From assembly GCF_021183625.1 (NCBI RefSeq), contig NZ_CP089214.1, forward strand, positions 5,828,001 to 5,892,000: a stretch of DNA of 64,000 nt, in the 5' to 3' direction. The notes below the pieces were generated by a model that was not told the origin of the DNA, searched no databases, and was given only the letters and a program-made list of their open reading frames with translations. Position numbers and translations under genes: made by a program. The DNA comes from Nocardia asteroides (lineage in GTDB: Bacteria > Actinomycetota > Actinomycetes > Mycobacteriales > Mycobacteriaceae). This document shows positions 1 to 8,653 of the stretch, in pieces (the first letter of the stretch is position 1; each line of letters starts with the position of its first letter).

Positions 1-911
1 GGCGCGGGCTGCTCGGCGCGCTGGCCGGGCTGCTCGTCGGGCTGGTGCTGGTCGGGCTGCTCGACCTGGCGACGACCGGCATCCCGAGCCCGCTGGTGCA
101 GCAGCTGCCCGCCGCCGTCGCGGTGGCCGGGGTCGGGCTCTACTTCATCGGGCACACCATGCGGCACCGGGAGCCGAACGCGCACCTGGTGCCGCGCCGC
201 GAGCCGACCGTCGCGCGGCCATGGCCCGCGCTGATCGTGCTGGCCGCCGCCACCGTCGCGCTCTCCCTGCTGCCGCTGCCGCCGCCGATCGATCAGCGGA
301 TCGGCACCGGCCCGCCGCTCGCCGACGGGCCGGGGCTGAGCGTGCCGGACGGCTGGAACCAGACCGGGTTCGCCCGGCTGGACTGGGCGCCGCAGTACTT
401 CGGCGCCGATGCCACCCTGGTCCGCCAGGTGGTGACCGCCGACCGCGTGGTCGACGCCTGGGATGTCAGGGGCCGCAGGCGAACCCTGGTTGTCGACACG
501 CTGAACACCGACGACGTCTTCAATCTCCAGGTGTACCCGGGCCAGACGCTGTACTCCACCATCTACGCCCGCCGCTCCGACCCGCTCACCATCGAGCTGG
601 CCCCCGGCCAGACCGGCCGGATCTACACCATCGTGGACGAGAACCTCTTCCTCACCTGGACCTACCTGAGCTTCATCTGGCACCGCGGCCCGGTGGTGGA
701 GTCGGTGCGGGTGATCGCGGTCGACAACCACGAGCCGGGCGCGCCGTTCCCCGAGCCGTCGCCGAACATGGGCTCGATCGCCGCGCAGACCTTCACGATC
801 ATGATGCGCGGCAACGCCGTCGCGGTGGACGACAAACCCGAGTACAAGGACGTCGACCTGCTCACCACCTTCGGCAGGGCACTGGTCGCCCGGCAGTGGG
901 AGGCGCCGTGA
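1..911 (+). CDS. Membrane protein with large extracytoplasmic C-terminal domain (5' truncated)
   Basis: The reading frame is open to the window edge, so the N-terminus is missing; the GTG at 45 is probably internal. The visible part starts with hydrophobic segments (codons from base 3 to about 150), then a basic stretch, then another transmembrane segment (bases 217-285). About 200 residues follow that should lie outside the membrane and resemble a beta-rich folded domain. I do not recognise the family with certainty. A multi-span protein followed by an extracytoplasmic domain and glycosyltransferases recalls actinobacterial exosortase-like loci, but the catalytic part would lie upstream. Its stop overlaps the GTG of the next gene (GTGA), so it is co-translated with two glycosyltransferases. 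Confidence 0.6.
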   Translation, partial: RGLLGALAGLLVGLVLVGLLDLATTGIPSPLVQQLPAAVAVAGVGLYFIGHTMRHREPNAHLVPRREPTVARPWPALIVLAAATVALSLLPLPPPIDQRIGTGPPLADGPGLSVPDGWNQTGFARLDWAPQYFGADATLVRQVVTADRVVDAWDVRGRRRTLVVDTLNTDDVFNLQVYPGQTLYSTIYARRSDPLTIELAPGQTGRIYTIVDENLFLTWTYLSFIWHRGPVVESVRVIAVDNHEPGAPFPEPSPNMGSIAAQTFTIMMRGNAVAVDDKPEYKDVDLLTTFGRALVARQWEAP

Positions 912-2350
912 CCGATCCCGAGTTCCGCGCCGCCGCGCTGCACGACGCCGTCTCCGGGCTGCGCGAGCGCACCCCGAGCGCCTCGGCGGCCGTCCCCTTC
1001 ACGCCGTGGCAGCGCGTCATCGGCTTCGCCCTGCTCGCGCTGCTGATCGCGGGCGGGATCTTCGCGCCGATCCCGACGCTCACCACGCTCACCGCGGTGA
1101 GCACGCTGGCCTACGTCGCCGCGCTGATCGACCGGCTGGTGATCTTCCGGCGCGGGCTGCCCGCGGACGCCATCGTCCAGATCGACGACGACGAGGCGCG
1201 TGCCATCCCGGACGCCGAGCTCCCGCCCTACACCGTGCTCATGCCCGCCTACGACGAGACCGAGGTGATCGGCCAGCTCATCGCCGCCATGGCCGCGCTC
1301 GACTACCCGAAGGACAAACTGCAGATCCTGCTGCTGCTGGAGGAGGACGACGACACCACCATCGCCGCCGCGGCCGCCGCCGGGGTGGAGCAGGTGGCCA
1401 CCGTGGTCCTGGTCCCCGCCGCCGACCCGCGCACCAAACCCAAGGCCTGCAACTACGGCCTGCACTTCGCCACCGGCGAGATCCTCACCATCTACGACGC
1501 CGAGGACATCCCGGACCCGCTGCAGCTGCGCAAGGTGGTCGCCACCTTCGCCCGCTCCGACCCGAGGACCGCCTGCGTGCAGGCCAAGCTGGCCTTCCGC
1601 AACGGCAGGCAGAACCTGCTCACCGGCTGGTTCACCGTGGAGTACGACGTCTGGTTCAGCTACCTGCTGCCCGGCGTCATGCGGGTGAACGCGCCGATCC
1701 CGCTCGGCGGCACCTCCAACCACCTGCTCCGCCGGGTGCTGGACGACGTCGGCGCCTGGGACCCGTACAACGTCACCGAGGACGCCGACCTCGGGGTCCG
1801 GCTGGCGATCAACGGCTACCGCACCGCGGTGCTGAACTCGGTCACCTGGGAGGAGGCGAACAGCGACCCGATCAACTGGCTGCGCCAGCGTTCCCGCTGG
1901 TACAAGGGGTATCTACAGTCCTGGCTTGTGCACACCAGGCACCCGGTGCGGCTCTGCCGCGCGATCGGCACCGCCGCCTTCCTCCGCTTCACCCTGCTGC
2001 TCGCGGGCACCCCGCTGATCGCCTGCGTGAACGCGCTCTTCTGGCTGGTGCTGCTGCTCTGGCTGCTCGGCCAGCCGCGCGCGGTGGCCTGGGTCTTCCC
2101 GCCCGCGGTCTACTACCCGGCGCTGATCAGCCTGGTCCTCGGCAACGCGCTGACCATCTACATGAACCTGATCGGCTGCCGCGAGGGCCGCGACCCCCGG
2201 CTGCTCGTCGCCTGCCTGACCGTGCCGATCTACTGGTTCATGATGAGCATCGCCGCCATCAAGGGGGTGTGGCAGCTGCTGCGCAACCCGTCGTACTGGG
2301 AGAAGACCGCGCACGGGCTGGAGGTCACCACCGACGAGCCCGCGCCGTGA
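908..2350 (+). CDS. GT2 family processive glycosyltransferase (cellulose synthase-like)
   Basis: A 480-aa membrane glycosyltransferase predicted to build or transfer a polysaccharide at the inner face of the membrane. Two N-terminal transmembrane segments (about residues 35-75) precede a GT-A domain that opens with YTVLMPAYDE. The metal/nucleotide motif DAED lies near residue 196, the TEDADLG motif near 280 and a QxxRW-type motif (QRSRWYKG) near 325. Three to four transmembrane segments follow. The GTG start at 908 overlaps the upstream stop, and the 3' end overlaps the next GTG. Family membership is clear; the sugar and acceptor are unknown. Confidence 0.85.
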   Translation: MTDPEFRAAALHDAVSGLRERTPSASAAVPFTPWQRVIGFALLALLIAGGIFAPIPTLTTLTAVSTLAYVAALIDRLVIFRRGLPADAIVQIDDDEARAIPDAELPPYTVLMPAYDETEVIGQLIAAMAALDYPKDKLQILLLLEEDDDTTIAAAAAAGVEQVATVVLVPAADPRTKPKACNYGLHFATGEILTIYDAEDIPDPLQLRKVVATFARSDPRTACVQAKLAFRNGRQNLLTGWFTVEYDVWFSYLLPGVMRVNAPIPLGGTSNHLLRRVLDDVGAWDPYNVTEDADLGVRLAINGYRTAVLNSVTWEEANSDPINWLRQRSRWYKGYLQSWLVHTRHPVRLCRAIGTAAFLRFTLLLAGTPLIACVNALFWLVLLLWLLGQPRAVAWVFPPAVYYPALISLVLGNALTIYMNLIGCREGRDPRLLVACLTVPIYWFMMSIAAIKGVWQLLRNPSYWEKTAHGLEVTTDEPAP

Positions 2351-4014
2351 GGGCCCGCGCGGTCCCGCTGCTCTTCGCCGGGACCACCCTGGTCTACCTG
2401 GCGCTCGGCTGGTGGCTCGCGGTGCACCACGGCTACCTCATGGGCGACGCGCTGAGCCGGGTGCAGGCGGTGCAGGCCGTGCTCTTCAGCCGCGACCCGC
2501 ACCTGGCCGCGATCGGCTTCGTCTTCACCCCGCTCACCGCGCTGCTGGAGCTGCCGCTGGTGGCGCTGAGCCCGTGGCTGCCCGCGCTCACCAGGTACGG
2601 CGTGGCCGGGGTTGTGGTCTCCGCGCTCTTCATGGCGGGCGCGGTGGTGCAGGTGTACGGGATCGGCGTCGACCGCGGCGCACCCCGGTGGCTGATCGTG
2701 CCGGTGACGGCGGTCTTCGCGGTGAACCCGATGATCCTCTGCTACGCGCTCACCGGAATGAGCGAGGCGCCGTTCGTCTTCTGCGGCTGCTGGGCGGTGC
2801 GCAGGCTGATCCGCTGGGTCCGCACCGACGACGTCCACGACCTGATCACCGCCGGCGCCGCGCTCGGGCTCGGCTACCTGGCCAGGTACGACGCGGTGGT
2901 GCCGATCGCGGTCACCGCGGCCTTCGTCGCGCTGCGCAGCTACCTGGCCGCCCGCGGCCGCAAACGCGGCGACCGGGTGGCGGCCGGGGTGCTGGACGCG
3001 CTGCTGCTGATCGGGCCGGGGGTGCTGGCGGTGCTCACCTGGTTCGTCACCAGCTGGCTGCTCACCGGCGAGGGGCTGGCCCAGTTCAGCTCGGCCTACG
3101 GCAATGCCGCCATCATCGAGCAGTCCGGCGGCGCGGCGCAGCAGGGGCTCGCCGCGATCGGCTTCTCCGCGGCCGGGCTGCTGGTGCTGGCTCCCGCGCT
3201 GCCGCTGATCGCGCCGGTCGCGCTGGCGCTCGGGCTGCGCCGCCGGGACATCGAGGTGCTGGTGCCCACGCTGATCCTCGGCTCGGTGCTGGCCTTCCAG
3301 GCGTACGCCTACTTCCGCGGCGCCACCTTCCCGCTGCTCCGCTTCTACATCGCGGGCATCCCGCTGGTCTGCGTCTACACCCTGCAGCTCGCCCCGCCGG
3401 TCGGCGCGCCCCCCGCCCGGCGGCCGGGCCGCAACGCCGGGCCGCGCGGCGCCGCCGTCCCGCGGGCGCGCGCCGCCGCCGCGCTCGGGGCCGTCCTGCT
3501 GGTGCTGAGCCTGCCGATCACGGCGATCGGCCTCGCCGAACCCACCATCTCGGTGCAGCAGTACGCGCTGCGCAGCCTCTTCGCAGGCCCCGGCGACACC
3601 GCGCCGACGGTCGACACCGAGCACCGCATCCTCGCCTCCTTCCGCACCGAGCGCGCCATCGCCGACTACCTCGACGCCCAGCACCTGCCGGACGGCTCGG
3701 TGCTCACCGACTCCGTCTCCGGCTTCGGCATCGTGGTCGCCTCGGAGCGCCCGGAGCAGTTCGTCATCCCCTCCGACGAGGACTTCATCACCGTCCTCAG
3801 CGACCCAGCCGCGCACGGCGTGCGCTACATCCTCGCCGTCCCGCCGGTCGGCCGCGGCACCGCCGACGCGGTCAACCGCCGCTATCCGACCATCTACGAG
3901 AACGGCGGCGAGGTCGCGGTCCTGGAGCTGGAGGCGCCGAACGACGGCAAGGACCAGCCGGACTGGCGGCTCTACCGGGTCATCCCGCCGCGTTCCGGAG
4001 AGCAAGGACGGTGA
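2347..4014 (+). CDS. GT-C fold membrane glycosyltransferase (ArnT/PMT-like)
   Basis: A 555-aa polytopic membrane protein with about ten hydrophobic segments, an early YLMGDALSR loop (Asp in the first extracytoplasmic loop, as in lipid-phosphosugar-dependent GT-C enzymes) and a soluble C-terminal domain of about 150 residues. It probably transfers a sugar from a polyprenyl-phosphate donor outside the membrane. Translation from the GTG at 2347 is coupled to the GT2 stop. Together with the preceding two genes it suggests an envelope glycosylation unit. The 3' end overlaps the convergent GH5-like gene by 35 bp. Confidence 0.75.
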   Translation: MRARAVPLLFAGTTLVYLALGWWLAVHHGYLMGDALSRVQAVQAVLFSRDPHLAAIGFVFTPLTALLELPLVALSPWLPALTRYGVAGVVVSALFMAGAVVQVYGIGVDRGAPRWLIVPVTAVFAVNPMILCYALTGMSEAPFVFCGCWAVRRLIRWVRTDDVHDLITAGAALGLGYLARYDAVVPIAVTAAFVALRSYLAARGRKRGDRVAAGVLDALLLIGPGVLAVLTWFVTSWLLTGEGLAQFSSAYGNAAIIEQSGGAAQQGLAAIGFSAAGLLVLAPALPLIAPVALALGLRRRDIEVLVPTLILGSVLAFQAYAYFRGATFPLLRFYIAGIPLVCVYTLQLAPPVGAPPARRPGRNAGPRGAAVPRARAAAALGAVLLVLSLPITAIGLAEPTISVQQYALRSLFAGPGDTAPTVDTEHRILASFRTERAIADYLDAQHLPDGSVLTDSVSGFGIVVASERPEQFVIPSDEDFITVLSDPAAHGVRYILAVPPVGRGTADAVNRRYPTIYENGGEVAVLELEAPNDGKDQPDWRLYRVIPPRSGEQGR

Positions 4015-4972
4015 AGAGCGGGTCACCCGGGCCGATGTCGTAGGTCTGCTCGCCGGGGCGCGGGTCGGGGACGAAGGCCCAGAGCAGGGCGCCCGCGGTG
4101 CCCGCTACGCGCTGGCCGTCGATTTTCTGCGTGATGTCGGCGGCGCGCCGGGCCAGGGAGGCGGGGGACTGGTCGCTGTGCTGCCCGATCTCGGCCACCA
4201 GCAACGGTTTTCCGGCGGCACCGGCCTGCTCGATGCGGCGGGCGAGGCCGTTCCACTGATCGCCCGGCAGCGGGACGCCGTCGGCGCCGTAGTCGTGGTA
4301 CTGGACGATGTCGACGTTCGGCGACTCCGCGATGAGCCCGTATTCGTCTCCGGCCGAGCCGCATTGGCCGCCGCCGAGCAGCCCGGCGGTGATCGGGGTG
4401 CCCGGCGCGGCCGCGCGGACGATCGCGCCCGCCTCGTCCATGAAGGCGCGCAGGACGGCGGCGGCGTCCGGCGGGCAGGTGCGGGCGTTCCAGGCGCAGT
4501 CGCCGCCGGGACAGATCCCCGGCTCGGGTTCGCCGACGAGTTCCCAGGCGGCGAGCGCGGGGGAGCCGTGCCAGCGGGCGGTGGCGGCCGCGGTCCAGGC
4601 GGCGAAGGGGCCGCGCCAGCCGTCGGTGTACCAGTCGTACTGCTTGAACTTCTCGTCCTCGCAGGCGCCGTCCTGCGCGGTCAGCACCGGGATCAGGAGC
4701 TGCCCGTACTGCTGCGCGGCGGCGAAGACCGCGTCGATCGGGCCCCAGTCCCGCGCGCCGGTGACCCGGTGCGTGGCCAGCGCCTCGAAGGCGTTGAACC
4801 GGGTGAGTGAATTCGGTGGCAGTGCGGCGAAATACGCGTCGAGGTCGACCTGGGCGCCGCAGCCCCGGTTCACCTCCCAGTCGGTGGCGAGCTGGTAGGC
4901 GTTCAGCCCGGCCGGCCACCACGGCTCGCCGTCCAACCGCAGTTCCCCCTGCTGTACCTGCACCCTCGCCAT
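3980..4972 (-). CDS. GH5/clan GH-A-like glycoside hydrolase, cytoplasmic
   Basis: A 330-aa protein with the outline of a (beta/alpha)8 clan GH-A hydrolase: an N-terminal GEPWWPAGLNAY strand, a WELVGEPE motif near residue 155 in the place of the acid/base Glu, and VAEIGQHSD near 275 in the place of the nucleophile Glu. The residue before the presumed acid/base is Gly, where most GH5 enzymes have Asn (NEP). No signal peptide is visible from the ATG at 4972, which is preceded only by GGGGTG. An intracellular role on a short oligosaccharide is possible, but the odd motif leaves activity uncertain. It converges on the GT-C gene. Confidence 0.65.
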   Translation of the reverse strand: MARVQVQQGELRLDGEPWWPAGLNAYQLATDWEVNRGCGAQVDLDAYFAALPPNSLTRFNAFEALATHRVTGARDWGPIDAVFAAAQQYGQLLIPVLTAQDGACEDEKFKQYDWYTDGWRGPFAAWTAAATARWHGSPALAAWELVGEPEPGICPGGDCAWNARTCPPDAAAVLRAFMDEAGAIVRAAAPGTPITAGLLGGGQCGSAGDEYGLIAESPNVDIVQYHDYGADGVPLPGDQWNGLARRIEQAGAAGKPLLVAEIGQHSDQSPASLARRAADITQKIDGQRVAGTAGALLWAFVPDPRPGEQTYDIGPGDPLFTVLALRNAAG

Positions 4973-5063
4973 CACCCCAGTGTGGCGTTGACCGAACGTT
5001 AAGGGCGCCGAAAGCGCCGAACCGCATTCTTTTCCCGACACCACCGAGACACAGGAGAAAGCA

Positions 5064-5468
5064 ATGAACATCCTTCGCGCCCAGTTCCGGCTGCTCGCCC
5101 TCGCGTTCACCGCGCTGGCGGCCGCTGCCGCGCTGACCATCGCGGGTGCGTCGGGATCGGCCACCGCCGGCGTCTTCGCCGAGCTGAAGCTGCAGCCGGG
5201 CACCAGCAGCGGCGGCGTCGGCGGCAGCGTGGTCAGGGGTGACTCGGACACCTACATCCTGGAGGCCCGCTCCGGCCAGCTGTTCACCGCCGGGCTCGGC
5301 TCGGTCGAGGACAACGCCGCCTTCACCCTGATCGCCCCGGACGGCACCATCCTCGCCATCGAGGAGAACTACACCGAGGTGTGGCTGCCGCTCTCCGGCG
5401 ACTATGTCCTCGATATCGCGCCGACCCGCGGCAACACCGAGTACTACCTGCAGTTCGAGATTCTCTGA
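5064..5468 (+). CDS. Small secreted beta-rich protein
   Basis: A 134-aa protein with a classical signal peptide (basic start, hydrophobic core to about residue 30, Ala-rich cleavage region near SATAG). The remainder of about 100 residues has the pattern of a pre-peptidase-C-terminal (PPC-like) beta sandwich: alternating strands, a DSDTYILEARSGQ segment, and an ending in LSGDYVLDIAPT with repeated aromatic residues. A good AGGAG ribosome site lies 7 nt before the ATG. A strong terminator follows, so the gene is probably monocistronic. The function is unknown. Confidence 0.75.
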   Translation: MNILRAQFRLLALAFTALAAAAALTIAGASGSATAGVFAELKLQPGTSSGGVGGSVVRGDSDTYILEARSGQLFTAGLGSVEDNAAFTLIAPDGTILAIEENYTEVWLPLSGDYVLDIAPTRGNTEYYLQFEIL

Positions 5469-5513
5469 GGCTCCCGGCGGTGGGGGCGAGGGGTGCTCAC
5501 CGCACGGGTGGAA

Positions 5514-5545
5514 AAGGCCGCCGGTCCATGAGGACCGGCGGCCTT
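5514..5545 (+). terminator. Perfect 14-bp stem hairpin after the secreted-protein gene
   Basis: AAGGCCGCCGGTCC pairs perfectly with GGACCGGCGGCCTT around an ATGA loop. It stands 45 nt after the stop of the 5064-5468 gene and ahead of treZ. No long T tract follows, as is usual in actinomycetes. Confidence 0.8.
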
Positions 5546-5588
5546 CCCGTTCCCGGCACACCGCCCGCGAACGTGGAATCCTGGGCTG

Positions 5589-7325
5589 GTGACTCTCTTC
5601 GAGGTGTGGGCGCCCCGGCCGGATCTGGTCCGTCTCGATCTCGACGGCGAGGTGCACCCCCTGCACCGGGACGATGCAGGCTGGTGGCGAGCCGACATCC
5701 CGGCCGCCCCCGGCGCCCGCTACGGCTTCCTGCTCGACGACGACCCCACCGTGCTCCCCGACCCGCGCTCGCCCTGGCAGCCGGACGGCGTGCACGGCCG
5801 CTCCGCGCTCTGGAGCCCGGACCCCGAGCTCTGGACCGACGCCGGCTGGCCCGGCCGCGGGCTGCCCGGCGCGGTCTTCTACGAGCTGCACATCGGCGCC
5901 TTCACCCCGGATGGCACCTTCGACGCCGCGATCGGCAAACTCGACCACCTCGTCGACCTCGGCGTCACCGTGGTCGAGCTGATGCCGGTGAACGCCTTCG
6001 ACGGCACGCACAACTGGGGCTACGACGGCGTGCTCTGGTACGCGGTGCAGGACTCCTACGGCGGCCCGGCCGGGCTGCAGCGCTTCGTCGACGCCTGCCA
6101 CGCGCGCGGGCTCGCGGTGGCGCTCGACGTCGTCTACAACCACCTCGGCCCCTCCGGCAACTACCTGCCGAAGTACGGCCCCTACCTCACCGACGGCCGC
6201 AACACCTGGGGGCAGAGCCTCAACCTGGACGGCCCCGGCTCGGACCACGTGCGCAGGCACGTCCTGGACAACGCGCTGCGCTGGCTGCGCGACTTCCACC
6301 TCGACGCGCTGCGCCTGGACGCGGTGCACGCCCTGGTCGACCGCACCGCCGCGCACCTGCTGGAGGAGCTCGCCACCGAGGTCGCGGTGCTCTCCGCCCG
6401 GGTCGGGCGCCCGCTCACCCTGGTCGCCGAGAGCGACCTCAACGACCCGCGGCTGATCACCCCGCGCGCGGCGGGTGGCTACGGCCTCACCGCGCAGTGG
6501 AACGACGATCTGCACCACGCCGTGCACACCGCCGTCTCCGGCGAGCGGCAGGGCTACTACGCCGACTTCGGCAGCCTGGAGTGCCTGGCCACCACGCTGA
6601 CCCGCGGTTTCTACCACGCGGGCAGCTACTCCAGCTTCCGCGAGCGCAGGCACGGCCGCCCGGTGGACCGCGCGACGACGCCGCCGTCCGCGCTCTTCGG
6701 CTACACCTGCGACCACGACCAGATCGGCAACCGGGCCATCGGCGACCGGCCGTCGATGAACCTCACCGACGGCCAGCTGGCGATCAAGGCGGCGCTGGTG
6801 CTGCTCGCGCCGTTCACCCCGATGCTGTTCATGGGGGAGGAGTGGGGCGCGCGCACGCCGTTCCTCTTCTTCACCTCGCACACCGACCCGGAGATCGGCG
6901 CCGCCACCGCGACCGGGCGCAAGGCGGAGTTCGCCGAGCACGGCTGGGCCACCGCGGACGTCCCCGACCCGCAGGACCCCGAGACCTTCGCCCGCAGCAA
7001 GCTGGACTGGACCGAATCCGCCGACCCGTCCCGGGCCAGGCTGCTCGAGCTGTACCGGGATCTGCTCGCGGTGCGCCGGCTGCGGCCGGAGTTCACCGGC
7101 ACCTGGATTCCCGACCACGCGGTCCGCTACGACCAGGACGAGAACTGGATCGTGATCGCCCGCGGCGGCCTCGAGCTGGCCTGCAACCTCGGCACCGAGC
7201 CGGTGGTAGTACCGGTGACCGGCATCACAGTACTGGCCTCCGCCGAGCCGGACAGTGCGCCCGAAGGTGCCGGTACGGTGCTCCCCGGTCACTCCTTCGC
7301 GCTGCTGGCCTGCGAGAACGATTGA
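5589..7325 (+). CDS. treZ: Malto-oligosyltrehalose trehalohydrolase
   Basis: A 578-aa GH13 enzyme that releases trehalose from maltooligosyl-trehalose, the last step of the TreXYZ route. The N-terminal CBM48-like domain (1-95) is followed by a GH13 barrel: LDVVYNHLGPSG (about 175), LRLDAVHAL with the nucleophile Asp (about 240), LVAESDLNDPR with the acid Glu (about 275), and YTCDHDQIGNR (about 375). Length matches the family. The start is the GTG at 5589. The partners treY and treX lie 6.6 kb away on the other strand, separated by unrelated genes, unlike the contiguous mycobacterial set I recall. Confidence 0.93.
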   Translation: MTLFEVWAPRPDLVRLDLDGEVHPLHRDDAGWWRADIPAAPGARYGFLLDDDPTVLPDPRSPWQPDGVHGRSALWSPDPELWTDAGWPGRGLPGAVFYELHIGAFTPDGTFDAAIGKLDHLVDLGVTVVELMPVNAFDGTHNWGYDGVLWYAVQDSYGGPAGLQRFVDACHARGLAVALDVVYNHLGPSGNYLPKYGPYLTDGRNTWGQSLNLDGPGSDHVRRHVLDNALRWLRDFHLDALRLDAVHALVDRTAAHLLEELATEVAVLSARVGRPLTLVAESDLNDPRLITPRAAGGYGLTAQWNDDLHHAVHTAVSGERQGYYADFGSLECLATTLTRGFYHAGSYSSFRERRHGRPVDRATTPPSALFGYTCDHDQIGNRAIGDRPSMNLTDGQLAIKAALVLLAPFTPMLFMGEEWGARTPFLFFTSHTDPEIGAATATGRKAEFAEHGWATADVPDPQDPETFARSKLDWTESADPSRARLLELYRDLLAVRRLRPEFTGTWIPDHAVRYDQDENWIVIARGGLELACNLGTEPVVVPVTGITVLASAEPDSAPEGAGTVLPGHSFALLACEND

Positions 7326-7346
7326 ATCACCGTCTCGGACGGATGA

Positions 7347-7375
7347 TTGCCGGAGCCGAATCGCGCGTCTACCTT
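7347..7375 (+). promoter_or_regulatory. Candidate promoter of the beta-lactamase-family gene (leaderless)
   Basis: TTGCCG (7347-7352) and TACCTT (7370-7375) are 17 bp apart. The ATG at 7382 starts 6 nt after the -10 box, so the transcript would begin at or near the start codon. Confidence 0.5.
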
Positions 7376-7381
7376 TGGTTC

Positions 7382-8632
7382 ATGAGCACCGTTGCTTCCG
7401 CCGGCGATTGCGCCGAGCTACCGGACGGTGTCGGCGGCAGCGCCGGCACCGAGTTCGCCCCGCTGATCCGCACCTTCGCGCGGGTCTTCGGCCACCGGAG
7501 GGACGCGGGGGCCGCGCTCGCGGTGTACCGGCACGGACAACCGCTCGCCCACATCTGGACCGGCTACGGCGGTGACCGGCCCTGGACCGCCGACACCGGC
7601 ACCGTGGTCTTCTCCGCCACCAAGGGCATCACCGCGACGGTGATCCACCGGCTCGCCGACCGCGGGCTGATCGACTACTACGCGCCGATGGCCGAGTACT
7701 GGCCGGAGTTCGGGGCCAACGGCAAGGCCGGAATCACGGTCGAGCAGGTCATGACGCACCGGGCCGGGCTCTCCGCGCTGCGGCAGGTCGCGCAGAACAC
7801 CAGCGAGGTGCTCGACCACGAGCTCATGGAGCAGCGGCTGGCCGCCGCCGCGCCGGACCACCTGCTCGGCACCCCGACCTACCATGCGCTCACCTACGGC
7901 TGGCTGATGAGCGGGCTGGCCCGCGCGGTCACCGGCAAGAGCATGGGGCAGCTCTTCCGCGAGGAGGTCACCGAGCCGCTCGGCATCCGCGACGGGCTGC
8001 ACCTCGGCTACCCGGGCCCCGGCTCGGCCACCCGCTACGCGCCGATGGCCGGCACCCAGCTGAGCGCCGCCCGCAACCCCATCGCCTCGCTGGTGCTCGG
8101 CCGCGGCCACGGCCTCCCCGGCGTGGTCGGGGCGGCGGTGCGCTGCCTCTTCGTGCCGGGGCTCGAGGCCATTCTGGAGGGCGCGCAGCCCTCGCTGCTG
8201 CAGACCGAGCAGGGCGCCGCGAACGGCGTCTGCACCGCCTCCGCGCTGGCGACCGTGTACGGGGCGCTGGCGGGCGACGGCGTGGTGAACGGCGCGCGCT
8301 ACCTCTCCGGGCACACCCTGCACGAGATGCGCAAGGTGCGCAGCTACCAGCTGGACCACGCGCTGTTCTACCTGCCGATGATGTGGCACCTCGGGTACCA
8401 CTCCATCCCGGTGCCAGGCGGGCACACCGGCTTCGGCCACATCGGGCTGAACGGCTCGTTCGGCTGGGTCGACCCGCGCTCCGGGATCTCGGTCGGCTTC
8501 GTGCACAACCGCTTTACCCTGCCGCTCTTCGGCCTCGACATCTCCACCGTCGCCTGGCTGCTCCCGCTGATCGTCGGCTGCCTGCGCGGCAACCAGGCCG
8601 AGCTCACGCCCGCCGCCCGCTCCGCGGCGTGA
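7382..8632 (+). CDS. Serine hydrolase, beta-lactamase/esterase (class C-like) family
   Basis: A 416-aa member of the beta-lactamase-related serine hydrolases (LipL/EstB type). The catalytic SxxK is in VFSATKGIT (about residue 77), the YxN/YG-like motif in LTYGWLMSG (about 172), and a HTGFGHIG segment near 345 replaces the KTG box. No signal peptide is visible, so a cytoplasmic or envelope-associated esterase is likelier than a drug-degrading beta-lactamase. No Shine-Dalgarno is present and a -10 box lies 6 nt upstream, which favours this ATG over the in-frame ATG at 7343. It converges on ilvA with a 21-nt gap. Confidence 0.8.
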   Translation: MSTVASAGDCAELPDGVGGSAGTEFAPLIRTFARVFGHRRDAGAALAVYRHGQPLAHIWTGYGGDRPWTADTGTVVFSATKGITATVIHRLADRGLIDYYAPMAEYWPEFGANGKAGITVEQVMTHRAGLSALRQVAQNTSEVLDHELMEQRLAAAAPDHLLGTPTYHALTYGWLMSGLARAVTGKSMGQLFREEVTEPLGIRDGLHLGYPGPGSATRYAPMAGTQLSAARNPIASLVLGRGHGLPGVVGAAVRCLFVPGLEAILEGAQPSLLQTEQGAANGVCTASALATVYGALAGDGVVNGARYLSGHTLHEMRKVRSYQLDHALFYLPMMWHLGYHSIPVPGGHTGFGHIGLNGSFGWVDPRSGISVGFVHNRFTLPLFGLDISTVAWLLPLIVGCLRGNQAELTPAARSAA

Positions 8633-8653
8633 GCGGAGGGCGGGCGGGCTCGG

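Noticed and set aside
4023..7292. A 1089-codon minus-strand frame opposite treZ
   Set aside because: Same kind of shadow; treZ and the GH5-like gene explain the region.
7382..8632. True antibiotic-hydrolysing class C beta-lactamase
   Set aside because: No signal peptide and no KTG box; esterase/beta-lactamase-like family is the safer call.
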